Source: Pseudomonas sp. Q11 (GTDB lineage Bacteria; Pseudomonadota; Gammaproteobacteria; Pseudomonadales; Pseudomonadaceae). From it: a DNA stretch of 64,000 bases. The notes beneath the pieces are model-generated. The model made no database searches, was not told where the DNA came from, and was given only the letters and a program-made list of their open reading frames with translations. A program made the translations under genes and the position numbers. The stretch is taken from the NCBI RefSeq assembly GCF_024494355.1, contig NZ_JAKNQY010000002.1, forward strand, positions 248,001 through 312,000, read 5' to 3'. The stretch's first letter is position 1. Every line of letters begins with the position of its first letter. Positions 43,448 through 53,300 of the stretch are shown piece after piece.

Positions 43448-43606
43448 CTAAGATTTGCGTCCACCGCTATGGCCTGACTGCCCGCCTTTGCGACCGGCTT
43501 CCGAGGCTTTCTCGCGGTCATTGGCGAAGTGGCCGCCATTGCTGCGGTCCGTTTTACCGCTAGACGTACCCTTATCAGTGCCATGATTTTTATTACCGGC
43601 AGTCAT
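43448..43606 (-). CDS. KGG-motif (YciG/Con-10-like) stress protein, 52 residues
   Basis: The short gene starts at ATG 43606, with GGAGA seven bases upstream, and ends at TAG 43448. The protein is glycine-rich and hydrophilic, with GGHFANDREKASEAGRKGGQ and the tail SGHSGGRKS, the signature of the KGG/Con-10 general-stress family. In enterobacteria and pseudomonads these small proteins are stationary-phase or osmotic-stress induced. It is one of four in this island, and the tail segment is nearly the same as in the copy at 48,106. Confidence 0.85.
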   Translation of the reverse strand: MTAGNKNHGTDKGTSSGKTDRSNGGHFANDREKASEAGRKGGQSGHSGGRKS

Positions 43607-43850
43607 GAGAATTCTCCAACATTTAATGAAGGTTCACTGGCGCCCATAAACGCAGCAGACACTTATTCGGATAATCGATACGCTTACATCGTTTTGATTG
43701 TTTTACAGTCGCCCGATAGGCGGTCAGATCGGGCGCCTCAGGAGGCGGGAGCCGTCATGTGCTCCCGCTGAAAGTTTGAGTTTCGCCTGTAGCGACTCGG
43801 CTTTTACCGCCTGTCTTTCAAGGTCCCCAAGCTTCAATGGGACAGGACGG

Positions 43851-44075
43851 TCACGGCTGCTGGTAGTGTCCCGGAATGTTGTCTTCCTCCTCGGGTTTGG
43901 TGCGTTTTTGCACTTGGATATCGCTGAGCTCGGCATCTTTGAATTCAGGAAATGTTGTCTTGACAAGGGTCGCCGCAAGCGCCGGTTCCAGCGTCTCCCG
44001 GTCATGCAGGAGCGTACGGCTCTGCGGCTGATTGTTGACGATGAAGCTGACGATGTAGCGGTGTTCAGTGGACAT
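43851..44075 (-). CDS. Small hypothetical protein
   Basis: The 74-residue protein starts at ATG 44075 with AAAGGAG eight bases upstream, a strong site. It reads as a small alpha/beta protein (HRYIVSFIVNNQPQSRTLLH, then a helix and an IQVQKRTKPEEEDN acidic tail). I do not recognise a family. It lies between the KGG gene and the erythromycin-esterase-like gene, all on the - strand. Confidence 0.65.
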   Translation of the reverse strand: MSTEHRYIVSFIVNNQPQSRTLLHDRETLEPALAATLVKTTFPEFKDAELSDIQVQKRTKPEEEDNIPGHYQQP

Positions 44076-44306
44076 GGGGGAACTCCTTTTGTGAAACGGC
44101 TGCTGCCATTGGGCAAACGGCTGGTGACCTGTGGCAGACGGCTTAATGCATCATTGCCCATGAGTCCGAGCGCCACCGGATTTTCAGCTGAAACCGCGAC
44201 AGGCGTGGTGATCATCAAACAGCTTGATGTCGACCAGCATGGGTGCCTCCAAGGTTGTAGGAAAGATCAGTTATGCGGTTCAGCGATGGGCTTCCCGTCA
44301 GCGTCG

Positions 44307-45608
44307 TCACAGGCCGAAGGGGAAGGTGTCTTCCTCGTGGCTGGTCGACGGCACCGTGCTCAGCGCCGTGATGGCATTGGTATTGGCGAACCAAAGCCAC
44401 GCGTCAAATTGTTCGCCCAGGGTAGCGTCGAAGTAATGGCTTTGACGCTCGGTCTGCGGTCGGTAGATGACGCCGATGGCGCGCTCCAGCAAGCGCTGGA
44501 ACAGCGCCTCACGCAGCACGGCGCGCTTGGCATCACGCCAGTCATAAAAGGCGCACGGCGTACCTGCTTCGATAAAGGCGCGCTCCCAACTGCGTGGCAG
44601 CGCCGGGTTGACGTCTTTGATGCGCATTGGTTGATCCCAGTCGTCGGCCGCCGCGACCGTGCCATGGTCGGTCCCCATGCCGATCAGTACCGCGTCTGCG
44701 CCGAACGCCTCGCGGCACAACTGGCCCAGCGTCAATTGACCGCTGTCACCCATCTCGGTCGCGCGGGCATCGCCGACGTGCGAGTTATGCGCCCAGACGA
44801 TCACTTTCGCGTCGCGCTCCTGTCGCGAGCGCAGCGCTTGCAGCGTTTCGAACATGTGCTGGTCGCGCAGGTTCCAGGATTCGCGATTGCCGCGATACAT
44901 CGCTCGATAATACTGCTCGGCGGCATGCACCACCCGTGCATTCTGGGTAGCGTTGAACAATGCCTCACCGTCATTTTCTATGAGGCCCAGGCGTCGGTTG
45001 AGCATGGCCTGCAGTTGCTCAAGCACAGCACTTTCACAGGTGGTCATGCCGCCGACTTCGGTGAAATGTCCGTACAGCGCCGGCTCGTCGTGCCAGGGCA
45101 TCAGGCAGGCATACCGTTCACGCGCTTCTCGGGCCATCGCCGGATCGGTGTCTTGTAGATAGCCGAGCACCTCGCGGATCGAACTACGCAGGCTGTACAC
45201 GTCGAGGCCGCGAAACTCCACACGCTGATTGGCTGCCCGGGTTTGGTTGAAGTCCAACAGCCAGCGCGCGAACGCCTGTACGTCGGTGTTGCGCCACATC
45301 CAAGTCGGAAACCGGGAGAACGCAGCATCATGCCAATGACCTTTGTCGCGCCCGCGGACGCAACGGTCGATCTGGTCGGCGTCCGGCCAGTCCGCCTCGA
45401 CCGCAATAACGGTAAAACCGTGATGGGCGATCAGTTGCCGCGTGATCGCCGCACGCGCCTGATAGAACTCGTGAGTTCCATGGCTGGCCTCGCCGATCAA
45501 CACGACCTGCGCATCGCCGTAGCGGTCAAACAGAGTGGCAAACCCGGTGCTGTCGAGGTCAGAAAATGCCTCGGCATGTTCCTTCAAAATCTCGATCAAC
45601 CTGTCCAT
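44307..45608 (-). CDS. Erythromycin esterase-like protein (Ere family)
   Basis: The 433-residue protein carries the Ere-fold motif QVVLIGEASHGTHEFYQAR (Glu40, His43, His46), followed by VIAVEADWPDAD and a later AHNSHVGDARATEMG, where a second set of active-site His residues lies. Length fits the family (about 400-450). AGGAG is nine bases before ATG 45608. Most members of this group are not macrolide resistance enzymes but stress-associated esterases of unknown substrate; the setting among stress genes supports that. It is downstream of the SDR fusion gene (33 bases between). Confidence 0.85.
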   Translation of the reverse strand: MDRLIEILKEHAEAFSDLDSTGFATLFDRYGDAQVVLIGEASHGTHEFYQARAAITRQLIAHHGFTVIAVEADWPDADQIDRCVRGRDKGHWHDAAFSRFPTWMWRNTDVQAFARWLLDFNQTRAANQRVEFRGLDVYSLRSSIREVLGYLQDTDPAMAREARERYACLMPWHDEPALYGHFTEVGGMTTCESAVLEQLQAMLNRRLGLIENDGEALFNATQNARVVHAAEQYYRAMYRGNRESWNLRDQHMFETLQALRSRQERDAKVIVWAHNSHVGDARATEMGDSGQLTLGQLCREAFGADAVLIGMGTDHGTVAAADDWDQPMRIKDVNPALPRSWERAFIEAGTPCAFYDWRDAKRAVLREALFQRLLERAIGVIYRPQTERQSHYFDATLGEQFDAWLWFANTNAITALSTVPSTSHEEDTFPFGL

Positions 45609-45641
45609 TGTTGTTTCTCCTGGCGAACTCCGGGTTGCCGA

Positions 45642-46985
45642 TCAGTGGCTTCCCCGCGAGCGATTGACGGCTAGCAAGCAACCACCCACCAGCAACGCAG
45701 CGCCGGCCACTAGCAATGCGGAGGATTTCGGCGCAGGTTTGCGCCAGCCACCTTCAACCAGGCGCTCGCCATCGGGTGGCGCGAACAGATTGCCGCTGGA
45801 TGTTGGCGCGGTGGGGCTGCGCTTGAGTGCCAAACGCGTCAACCAGCCAGACAATTGCGGGAAACCGGGTATGAGAAAATGCGCCACACGTGCGACAGTA
45901 GCGGCACTCCCCACGCTCGTGGTCGGTTTGGGATTGATGGCGCACGCGACCATGGCCTTGGCAACACGGCGCGGATCATACGTGGGGGCCGGTGGCTTAA
46001 GCGCGTGCCCGGTGAAATTGGCTCCGTCGCGAAACCCGGGGGTGTCGATGACGGCCGGGTAAATATCGCAGACATGAATATTCGGCGACCCTGCGAGTTC
46101 GCCGCGCAGTGCTTCGGTCAAACCGCGTAAACCATATTTGCTCGCCGAATAAGCGGCGGCATAGGGTTGTGCCACCCAACTGCCGAGGGACAGGGTATTA
46201 ATCAAAATACCACTGCGTTGCGCCTTAAAGTATGGCCATACGACATAGGCGCCGCGCAGGTAACCGAGCAAATCCGTTTGCAGCACTTGCTCATGGATCT
46301 CGAGCGGTGTGTCTTCAAAACTGCCTACTGCGCCGACGCCGGCATTATTGATCCAGACGTCGATGCGTCCGTTACCGAAGCTGGCGGCCTGCTCGGCCAG
46401 CGCCTGCATCTGCTCACTGTCGGTGACATCGGTGCGCACCGCCATGGCAGCCGCACCGCGATCAGTGCATTCGTCGACGACCTCGGCCAGCGCAACGTCA
46501 TCGCGCGCAGCCAGCACTAGCCGGGCACCCTCACTGGCGAACGCTTGTGCTGTCGCCCGACCGATACCGCTGGAGGCACCGGTAATCACAACGAGTTTGC
46601 CGGCTATCGATGACCGCGTCTGACGCTGCGCGAATGAAGAAGCGGATGAGGAGGACGTTGAGTTCGCCTCGCTGGCCATTGACTTGGGCGTGGCGTTATC
46701 AGGCGGGAAGGGCACCTCGGTCAGTTCGAGGCGCAAGCCGTCGGCGAGGATCAATTTCAGGTTTTCAATTTTGCCGACACGTCGATTGGGATAAGTCGGT
46801 TCGCCAGTCGGGTCGAGCTGGTCGTAAATGAAATCTTGCTCCTCGAGCCAGCCCACAGCAGTCTGCAATTCGGGGCCCAGGTAATATTTACCATCCAGAA
46901 AAAAGCCAAGGAACTGCGGGGCTCGCTCGACACTTTCAATGACGTAGCGCTCACCCGGTTTCATGCCGGTTGCTGGGGCGATCAT
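45642..46985 (-). CDS. SDR oxidoreductase fused to an N-terminal unknown domain and a C-terminal membrane helix
   Basis: The 447-residue protein from ATG 46985 (GGAGG seven bases upstream) has three parts. Residues 1-105 form a compact unknown domain (GMKPGERYVIESVERAPQFL, then a VGKIENLKLIL strand). A Ser-rich linker follows (ANSTSSSSASSFAQ). Residues about 120-370 are a classical SDR: KLVVITGASSGIGRA, NNAGVGAVG, catalytic YSASK. The C terminus has a single hydrophobic helix (SSALLVAGAALLVGGCLLAV), so the enzyme may sit at the inner membrane facing the cytoplasm. The substrate is unknown. A decayed fragment of a related gene lies at 54,825. Confidence 0.82.
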   Translation of the reverse strand: MIAPATGMKPGERYVIESVERAPQFLGFFLDGKYYLGPELQTAVGWLEEQDFIYDQLDPTGEPTYPNRRVGKIENLKLILADGLRLELTEVPFPPDNATPKSMASEANSTSSSSASSFAQRQTRSSIAGKLVVITGASSGIGRATAQAFASEGARLVLAARDDVALAEVVDECTDRGAAAMAVRTDVTDSEQMQALAEQAASFGNGRIDVWINNAGVGAVGSFEDTPLEIHEQVLQTDLLGYLRGAYVVWPYFKAQRSGILINTLSLGSWVAQPYAAAYSASKYGLRGLTEALRGELAGSPNIHVCDIYPAVIDTPGFRDGANFTGHALKPPAPTYDPRRVAKAMVACAINPKPTTSVGSAATVARVAHFLIPGFPQLSGWLTRLALKRSPTAPTSSGNLFAPPDGERLVEGGWRKPAPKSSALLVAGAALLVGGCLLAVNRSRGSH

Positions 46986-47082
46986 GGTGAAGTCCTCCGC
47001 AATTGGTTCTGGGTAGAAAACAGCGCGCATACTGGGGTTCCATTTGAAGAAGAACGTCAGCATGCCCCTATCGAAGCGGCGA

Positions 47083-47343
47083 TCAGGGCGATATCGGATC
47101 GCTGGCGGGGAACGTCTCTTCGACTGCTTCGTCCAGTTTCGAATCACTGACGCTGCGGTCTCCCAGCGTCATGCTGCGTTCGCAGTCACAATCGGAGGAC
47201 GGGCAGGGTGTTCCGTTCGGGTGAAGGTCTGCGCAGGCGTGGCTACAATACTGTTTGCCGTCGCGCTCGACCGCCTTGTCGGCGGCGAAACTGCAGGTGC
47301 AATCCGGGCATGCGCAAGGGAAGTTCGGTTTGGCGTTCGTCAT
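47083..47343 (-). CDS. bmtA: Bacterial metallothionein with C-terminal extension
   Basis: The 86-residue protein starts at ATG 47343 with GGAGA upstream. Residues 1-55 match BmtA-type metallothioneins: Cys10, 12, 15, 17, 33, 37, 47, 52 and 54, plus His35 and His41, laid out as CACPDCTC, YCSHAC and CPSSDCDC. It should bind zinc, cadmium or copper in the cytoplasm. The last 30 residues (SKLDEAVEETFPASDPISP) are not part of the metal-binding fold; this acidic motif occurs as a tail on other small pseudomonad proteins. It is divergent in phase but on the same strand as the surrounding stress genes. Confidence 0.88.
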   Translation of the reverse strand: MTNAKPNFPCACPDCTCSFAADKAVERDGKQYCSHACADLHPNGTPCPSSDCDCERSMTLGDRSVSDSKLDEAVEETFPASDPISP

Positions 47344-47456
47344 GGGTGTCTCCGGGAAAGACGTCGTCCGTTCGGAAGCGTCGTTTCGAAGGGGTGTTGA
47401 GATCGCGTTAAACAAACGTGAGGTTAAAAAAAGTTTGTCGCCGCGGGTGCGCAAAC

Positions 47457-47481
47457 GGCAGGGGAGCAAGGCTCCCCTGCC
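47457..47481 (-). terminator. Hairpin after the five-repeat KGG gene
   Basis: GGCAGGGGAGC and its exact complement are separated by three bases, an 11-base-pair stem starting ten bases after the stop of the KGG gene on the - strand. The T tract is short, so it may be a weak terminator or an mRNA stabiliser. Confidence 0.6.
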
Positions 47482-47490
47482 TCTGGCGCG

Positions 47491-47844
47491 TCAGCTGTTG
47501 CTATCGCGCCCACCACCGTGGCTGCTTTCGCCACCCTTGCGACCAGCCTCAGAGGCCTTTTCCCGATCATTGGCGAAGTTACCGCCGCTGTTCTGGCCAC
47601 CTTTGCTACCGGCGTCAGCGGCTCTTTGCGGATCGTTTTTGAAGTTACCGCCGCTGTTCTGACCGCCCTTGCTTCCGGCCTCTGCTGCACGTTCGGGATC
47701 ATTTTTAAAGTTGCCACTACTGTTTTGGCCACCTTTGCTGCCAATGTCCTGATAGAACTCTTTATCATGGGAAGCCGAAGTGGCTTCACCACCTTTTTTA
47801 CCCGCCTCGTTTACAGACATGCCACCTTGTTTGTCTTGTGCCAT
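47491..47844 (-). CDS. Multi-repeat KGG stress protein, 117 residues
   Basis: The protein consists almost wholly of repeats of the type GGNFKNDPERAAEAGSKGGQ. Five KGG triplets are present (GKKGG, three SKGG, RKGG), each preceded by an acidic/Ala helix and followed by QNSGGNF. This is a longer version of the single-repeat YciG/Con-10 proteins. It is highly hydrophilic and probably disordered, a desiccation or stationary-phase protein by family. ATG 47844 has GAGGTAAG upstream. Repeat units 2-4 are near-identical, a sign of recent internal duplication. Confidence 0.9.
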   Translation of the reverse strand: MAQDKQGGMSVNEAGKKGGEATSASHDKEFYQDIGSKGGQNSSGNFKNDPERAAEAGSKGGQNSGGNFKNDPQRAADAGSKGGQNSGGNFANDREKASEAGRKGGESSHGGGRDSNS

Positions 47845-48105
47845 TTCAACTTACCTCGTGTTCACACAGGCGATCACGCAGGCAAACATATTTGTGTATT
47901 GAATATGCTTAAACCTCGCAATAGCCTTGGATTCATCTAGTATCGATTTACTTCTTCCATCGGTTGCTCACTTGTCAGCCAAGTAACACTCGCCGTTTGC
48001 AACTGCGAGACGCTTTCATGGATCGTCGGTGTCGGCCTTCAATGATCGCGTCCCGCCTGTTGCCTCTGGCGAATACATAGGGCCACGGGGCTGCCTTTGT
48101 GATCA

Positions 48106-48282
48106 TTAGGATTTACGACCGCCACCGTGGCTGTTCTGGCCTCCTTTGCGTCCTGCTTCCGAGGCTTTTTCACGGTCGTTGGCGAAGTTCCCCCCTGATG
48201 CCTGCCCACCTTTTCTTCCGGCCTCGGCTGCTTTCTCACGATCGTTGGAAAAATTACCTGGGTTTTTACTACCTGCAGTCAT
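48106..48282 (-). CDS. KGG-motif stress protein with two repeats, 58 residues
   Basis: The gene runs from ATG 48282 (GGAGAG eight bases upstream) to TAA 48106. The protein has two copies of NDREKAxEAGRKGGQ, separated by ASGGNFA, and ends in SHGGGRKS. It is the closest relative of the 52-residue copy at 43,448. The family is induced by general stress; no enzymatic function is known. The gap to the previous KGG gene (47845-48105) shows no further gene. Confidence 0.87.
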   Translation of the reverse strand: MTAGSKNPGNFSNDREKAAEAGRKGGQASGGNFANDREKASEAGRKGGQNSHGGGRKS

Positions 48283-48632
48283 GATAGCTCTCCAATATTC
48301 ATTATTAAGGTTTCGTTAGTTGCCCATTTTCACAACGGACACTTACTCCGATATCGCGCTGCTGGAAAATGCTTGGAGAATTTTTTGCGTATCCGATGAA
48401 CGGCGTCGAACCCAAAAAAAGTTATACAGATGGGCGCAGTGAGCGCCGCTTCGTATAAGTTTTTGATGTCGAGTTTGATTGCCATAACCGCGCGAATCGC
48501 TTCGCTTAGTTGTCCTTTCGTCGCCCTAGGAAGTGCGGGTAAAACTTTAGCTGTTAATGTTGATTCAGGAGTGTCTGCAGCTTATTAGGCATCTCTATTA
48601 AGATAAACATCACAATAGTGGAGAGCAGAACT
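48283..48632. other. Intergenic stretch, no gene, probable divergent promoters
   Basis: This 350-base, AT-richer stretch separates two divergent KGG genes. It should contain their promoters, but I cannot fix a -10/-35 pair. No protein gene is supported. Confidence 0.5.
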
Positions 48633-48803
48633 ATGACGGAGAAACATCGAAGCGACCATTCCTTTGCCGACGATCCACAGAAAATCAAGGACGCGGGTAA
48701 GAAGGGCAGTAACGCGGTCGACGTCAAACTCGATCGAGCGGAAAAGGCGCGGGTAGGAGGCCAGCACAGTCATGGCGGAACCCGCACCGGCAAGGAGGGC
48801 TGA
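48633..48803 (+). CDS. Degenerate KGG-like small protein, 56 residues
   Basis: The gene starts at ATG 48633 with GGAGAG about nine bases upstream. The protein is charged and polar (DDPQKIKDAGKKGSNAVDVK, then EKARVGGQHSHGG). It has one imperfect KGG element (AGKKGS) and the GGQHSHGG tail seen in the true KGG proteins. It is read divergently from the 58-residue copy. It may be a diverged member of the same family with a related role. Confidence 0.65.
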   Translation: MTEKHRSDHSFADDPQKIKDAGKKGSNAVDVKLDRAEKARVGGQHSHGGTRTGKEG

Positions 48804-49275
48804 AGCGGGTTTGCAACCTCGGCCGGTCTGCCGGTCGAGGTTGGCTGCAGCGACATATCCGCCACCAGAGACGAAGCCCGAACAGGCGCGCTGGTTTTGG
48901 TTCAGCGCTTGGTTATAAGCTGGCCGGTCGGCGCGGATACCGCTGTAATTATTGTCGGGCGCGTTCAAGCATCTATGGCATGTGCAGCTTGTGAGCCGTT
49001 TCGCCAGCGCTGCTCGGTGCGCGTCAGTCATTGTTATTTGGCGTATGCACCGCAGCCGGCCCCCCGCCAGCCTCGGCAGGGTGGCTGTTCGCGCCGATGC
49101 GCATAAGCAAAGCGACGTGTTCGTCCTAACGAGCCGGTCAACGAACAACGACGGCATGCCTATTGATGGTTCGTCGCACGCCGCCTGGCTATAATCCATG
49201 GATCCGCTGTTTGCGCCACCCCACATAGAGGATGGATCATAAGTGGACTCGCGAAGCAGGCAGACGGAATTAGGT
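48804..49275. other. Intergenic stretch, hairpin and possible relic, no supported gene
   Basis: An imperfect hairpin (48814-48843, CAACCTCG...CGAGGTTG) follows the KGG-like gene without a T tract. On the - strand the stretch around 48,820-48,970 has coding-like composition (RADRPAYNQALNQNQRA in one frame), but it has no start site and runs through the KGG-like gene, so I treat it as a relic or chance frame. Confidence 0.45.
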
Positions 49276-49491
49276 CTATGCAACTTCGGGAGGCTTGGTC
49301 GGGCGCTGCAAGCTACTGATGCGCTGTGCGTGCTCGAATAGATTTGGCTCACTCTGAAGCGCCTCTTCAAGGGCCTCTAGATGCCTCTCCAAGATTTTTA
49401 TTGAGCCGCTTATGTTCGCAGGATCGAAAGGGATTTTTCCGCTGGCGACAAGAACCATCGCCAGTTCCCAGGCTCGCTGTGAATTAGTCAT
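49276..49491 (-). CDS. Small helical hypothetical protein
   Basis: The 71-residue protein begins at ATG 49491 with GGAGG seven bases upstream, inside the end of the preceding gene (TGATG overlap). It is mostly helical (SIKILERHLEALEEALQSEP) with a short N-terminal helix. No family is recognised. The one-base overlap shows translational coupling to the upstream gene, so the two proteins may act together. Confidence 0.65.
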   Translation of the reverse strand: MTNSQRAWELAMVLVASGKIPFDPANISGSIKILERHLEALEEALQSEPNLFEHAQRISSLQRPTKPPEVA

Positions 49492-49799
49492 CACGCCACC
49501 TCCTTATCAACGGTTGTGCTATTCGATACCCCGGTTGCGGAACGCGAGGAGGGTGGGGGAAAGTGTTCATTGAGGGCGCTGAGATGCTCAATTGCGTCAC
49601 GAAACAGCGACTCGGCCTTGTGACGTATGTGCAGGTACTCTTCGAACATTTCGCAGTCGAAGTCGGGATGCTCCAAGAGATCGAACGCGCGTCGGCTGTA
49701 TGCGTTCGCCTCATCAAAAAGCCTTTCATTCTGCTCAAGCGCCAAGCGACGGCAGGCCATCATTTTTTCAGGTGCGTTATTGAATTGCATCACGGCCAT
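49491..49799 (-). CDS. Small helical hypothetical protein, partner of the following gene
   Basis: The likely start is ATG 49799 or 49790 (AAGGAG and ATAAGG upstream), giving about 100 residues. The protein is helical and acidic with RRLALEQNERLFDEANAYSR and EEYLHIRHKAESLFRDAIEH, then a polar tail (PPPSSRSATG). A longer frame to 50021 exists, but its extra part looks non-coding. A TTG-initiated 61-codon frame at 49777-49962 overlaps the start and is weakly supported. Function is unknown. Confidence 0.6.
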   Translation of the reverse strand: MAVMQFNNAPEKMMACRRLALEQNERLFDEANAYSRRAFDLLEHPDFDCEMFEEYLHIRHKAESLFRDAIEHLSALNEHFPPPSSRSATGVSNSTTVDKEVA

Positions 49800-50021
49800 C
49801 CTTATCGAGTAGCTCCTTTGGATAAACAAGGGCTGCAGGGGAGCTGAACCTGATACCAGCAACGGGACCGAGCCCAATAAAGGTGGGACCCTTACTCTCG
49901 GCATGGGTATCAAACTTGTTATCTTTGAAATATCGATAATTTTCGAAGCGCGAGGGCTGCAAATTATCTCTTTCTTAGATGGGCGCTCGGACATGAAGTG
50001 GTGAGTCGTTTCAGCTTTCAA

Positions 50022-50392
50022 AATCTACTGGTGGTTTTTTGCTGTTTGCCAGTCTGGCGATATGTAGATGTCGGCGGTCCGCACACCGCTCCACAAACGG
50101 ATGCGTCTGTGATAGAAAACGGACGCCGTTTGAGGGCCACTGCATTCAGAAGTAGGGACAGAAGGTCTGTATGAAATCTGTCGGCGGCAGCTGCCGGCAG
50201 GGAAGCGGACTATTCGGCGTTGCGGCCCTGGCGACAGTCCCGTATTGAAGTCACCCTCGAAACCAGAATCATCTTCTGCTCCGGCAGCGTCTCCCTTTGC
50301 CGCTGAGCCGATTCATCACCTGAATTAATAGGGTAGATGGGTGGACGCCTGCTCAAGCTGATTTGCGGCGTCTCATTTTTTGCACAAATGCG
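50022..50392. other. Intergenic stretch, no supported gene
   Basis: This 371-base gap follows the large CheB-CheR kinase gene. I see no gene, no clear terminator and no REP element in it. Confidence 0.5.
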
Positions 50393-53300
50393 CTATTCGC
50401 TCGAGCGGCAAAGCCGCTTAATCAGTTCAATCAGGGCATCATGAGACACGGGCTTGCTTACATGGTGATTGAAGCCTGATTCGGCCGTTTCATTACGGTG
50501 ACTTTCGGCCCCATAACCCGTCAGCGCAATGGCCGGGGTCTGTTGTAAATGCTCCATCTCACGAATTTTTTTAATCAGTTGGTGGCCATTCATTACTGGC
50601 ATGCCGATGTCCGAGATGATCAGGTTATAGGCATTAGTGTGGGCGGCATCGAGCGCTTCTTGTGGATCGCCGAAGGCGTTAACTTCGGCGCCCTCCATCT
50701 CCAGCAGCATGTGCAACAGTTCAAGCACATCCCTGGAGTCATCCACCAGTAATACCTTCAGTCCGTTCAGGCGCTCATCTGCGACTATCGTCGAGTTGTC
50801 GGCCTCATTTTGTTTTTGGGGTTCACAAAGCGGCAGCAACACCGAAAACGTACATCCGTAACCCAAGCCCTTGGAGCGGACACTGACCGAACCACCGTGC
50901 GCCTCCACCAACTGGCGAACTAGGGACAATCCGATACCCAATCCTTCACGCTGATGGGGCTGGTGGTGGTTTTCCGCCTGCCCGAACAGATCGAAAATTT
51001 TCTCCATGTTTTCTTCGGTCAGTCCCGTGCCGCTGTCGATTACGTCAAATCGGGCATACCCGTCCACACGGCTGACAACCAACTGCACACACCCTCCGTC
51101 AGGGGTGAACTTCAGCGCGTTGTTAACGAGGTTCCAGATCACCTGTTCCAAGCGTGTGGGGTCGGCATCCACCATGACAGGCACGCGCTTTGGAATATCC
51201 AGTGTCACCTGGCAGTGGTGGCCGCCGGTAAGCACAACGTTGAAAATATCCTGCAGTGCATTGGACAGGTCGACTGGCTGTTTTTTCAGCTTAAGCTTGC
51301 CGGTACGCATACGCGCCACATCAAGCAGGTCGTCAATGATACGCGCCTGACTGGACACCGCGTCGCAGATGGTATTGACGGCCTTGATCGCCGGGGCTGT
51401 AGCCTTGGTTGCTGGCAAGCGACGCAGCAACTCGGCGTTCAGCTGGATCAGGTTCAACGGGTGTTTGAGTTCGTGCGACATCACCGCGAAAAACTCATCC
51501 TTGAGATTGCTGTTGGTTTGGGTTTCCATCAGACGCTGGTTTTGCTCATCCTGGGTGCGTTTGTGGCCAGTGAGGTCGCGGGCAATCTTGACGTAGCCTT
51601 GCAAACTGTTGCTCTTGAGTTGGGTGACTTCACCACTGCAGTAAAACTGGCTTCCATCCTTGCGTACGTGCCAGCGTTCATCCTCGCCACGACCATGCTC
51701 GCGGGCTGCGCGCAACTCGTTTTCAGGTACCCCACCGGCGCGGTCTTCCAGAGAGAAAATCAAATCGTAGTAAGCGCCGAGCACTTCTTGCTTGGTGTAG
51801 CCAAATATCAGTTCGGCCCCGGTGTTCCAGTCGGTGATTACACCATGCTCATCCAGAATAATAATCGCAAAGTCATGGGTGCTCTCGGCGACCAGACGCA
51901 TGCGCTCTTCACCCAGGCGCAACTCTTCTTCGGCGTGGCGCCGCTTGGTGATGTCGATAAAGGTCAGCACGGTGCCATCAATGTGGTCTTCGCTAGAGCG
52001 ATAGGGCAGCAAGCGCGCGATGTACCAGCGACCATCCTTACTGCTGATTTCACGTTCGATCATGTTGAGCGATTCAAATACCGTCGTGGCGTCTTCGGCC
52101 ATTTCCGAGTAATTGAGGCGGTGTGTGATATCCATCAGCGAGCGCCCGGTATCAACCGGCAACATGCTGAAGATGTCCGTGGCGCGCGGGGTAAACCAGC
52201 GAATGCGCATATTGCGATCGACGAACACGGTGGCAATGTCGGTGGAGGCTATCAGGTTGGTCAGGTAGTCATTGACCTGGTCGGTTTCTTCAACCTTGGT
52301 TTTGAGTTCGAAATTGACTGTCAGCAGTTCTTCGTTGATCGACTGCAACTCTTCCTTGCTAGTCTCTAGCTCCTCGGTAGCGGAGCGCAGCTCTTCGTTG
52401 ACCGCTTGCATTTCCTCGTTGGAGGCTTTGAGTTCTTCTCTGGAGAGTTCCGATTGCTCGATGGTTTCCTGCAGGTGCTGCTTGGTGCGGTGCAGTTCGC
52501 GCTCCAGATGGCTCATTATTTGGACTTCGGCGTGGCTGGTGTTTTCGTCATCAAGCGGTTGCGGGTCGATATGCCGCTCTTTGAAGATGATCAGTGCATA
52601 ATCGCTTTCGGTCGCTTCGTCGTGGTAAGGAAGGGCCGTGATATCAACCAGGTAATGGCTTTCTTCGCGCGCGATGCGCACTTTGCGCGACGTCACGGCA
52701 GCCCCCGACTGCTGGGCCTGAAATAGTGTGGTACGGATATCGAGGCGCAAGTCGGGGTGCGCCAGGGCCAACAAGTTTCGAGTCATTTCTCCTGCTACAT
52801 AACGCAGAAAGCTGCCCGCGCCTTCGCTTATGTGCAAGATGTCACCATGGCCATCGACAATCACGCTGGGCGGCGCGGCTTTTTCCAAGGCACGAAGATG
52901 AATATCCGAGAACGAAATCTTGTTTGATGTCTTGGTTTCAGCCACAACGGTTAGGGCGTTAGATCGCACGTAGCCGCTACGGGGCATGGAGGGCGCTCGG
53001 CGCATGGCGCTCGAACCGGCCCGTACACGAAAAATGCGGTTGCGCTTGTCCACCGGCACAAATAAATCCAGGCAGCCGTCCGCTGATTCCGATGACCCCA
53101 GAAACAAATAGCCGCCAGGTCGCAGCGCGAAATGGAACATCTGAAGAATATCGCGCTGCACCTCGCGATCCAGGTAGATCAACAGGTTCCGGCACACGAT
53201 CAGGTCGATTTGCGAGAATGGCGGGTCGGCCAACAAACTGTGTTTAGCGAACAGAACTTTTTCGCGTAGCTCCTTGCGCACCCGATAGTGCTGATTTTTT

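Noticed and set aside
44307..45608. Macrolide resistance gene
   Set aside because: The Ere fold is clear, but the wider family is mostly not resistance enzymes, and the neighbours are stress genes. Resistance should not be inferred.
48585..49370. A 261-codon - strand frame
   Set aside because: It overlaps a KGG-like gene with a good ribosome site, has no start signal and matches no family. At most its middle is a relic.
49777..49962. TTG-started 61-codon - strand frame
   Set aside because: It has a purine-rich stretch upstream and lower GC, but no family and an overlap with the next gene's start. Too weak to call.
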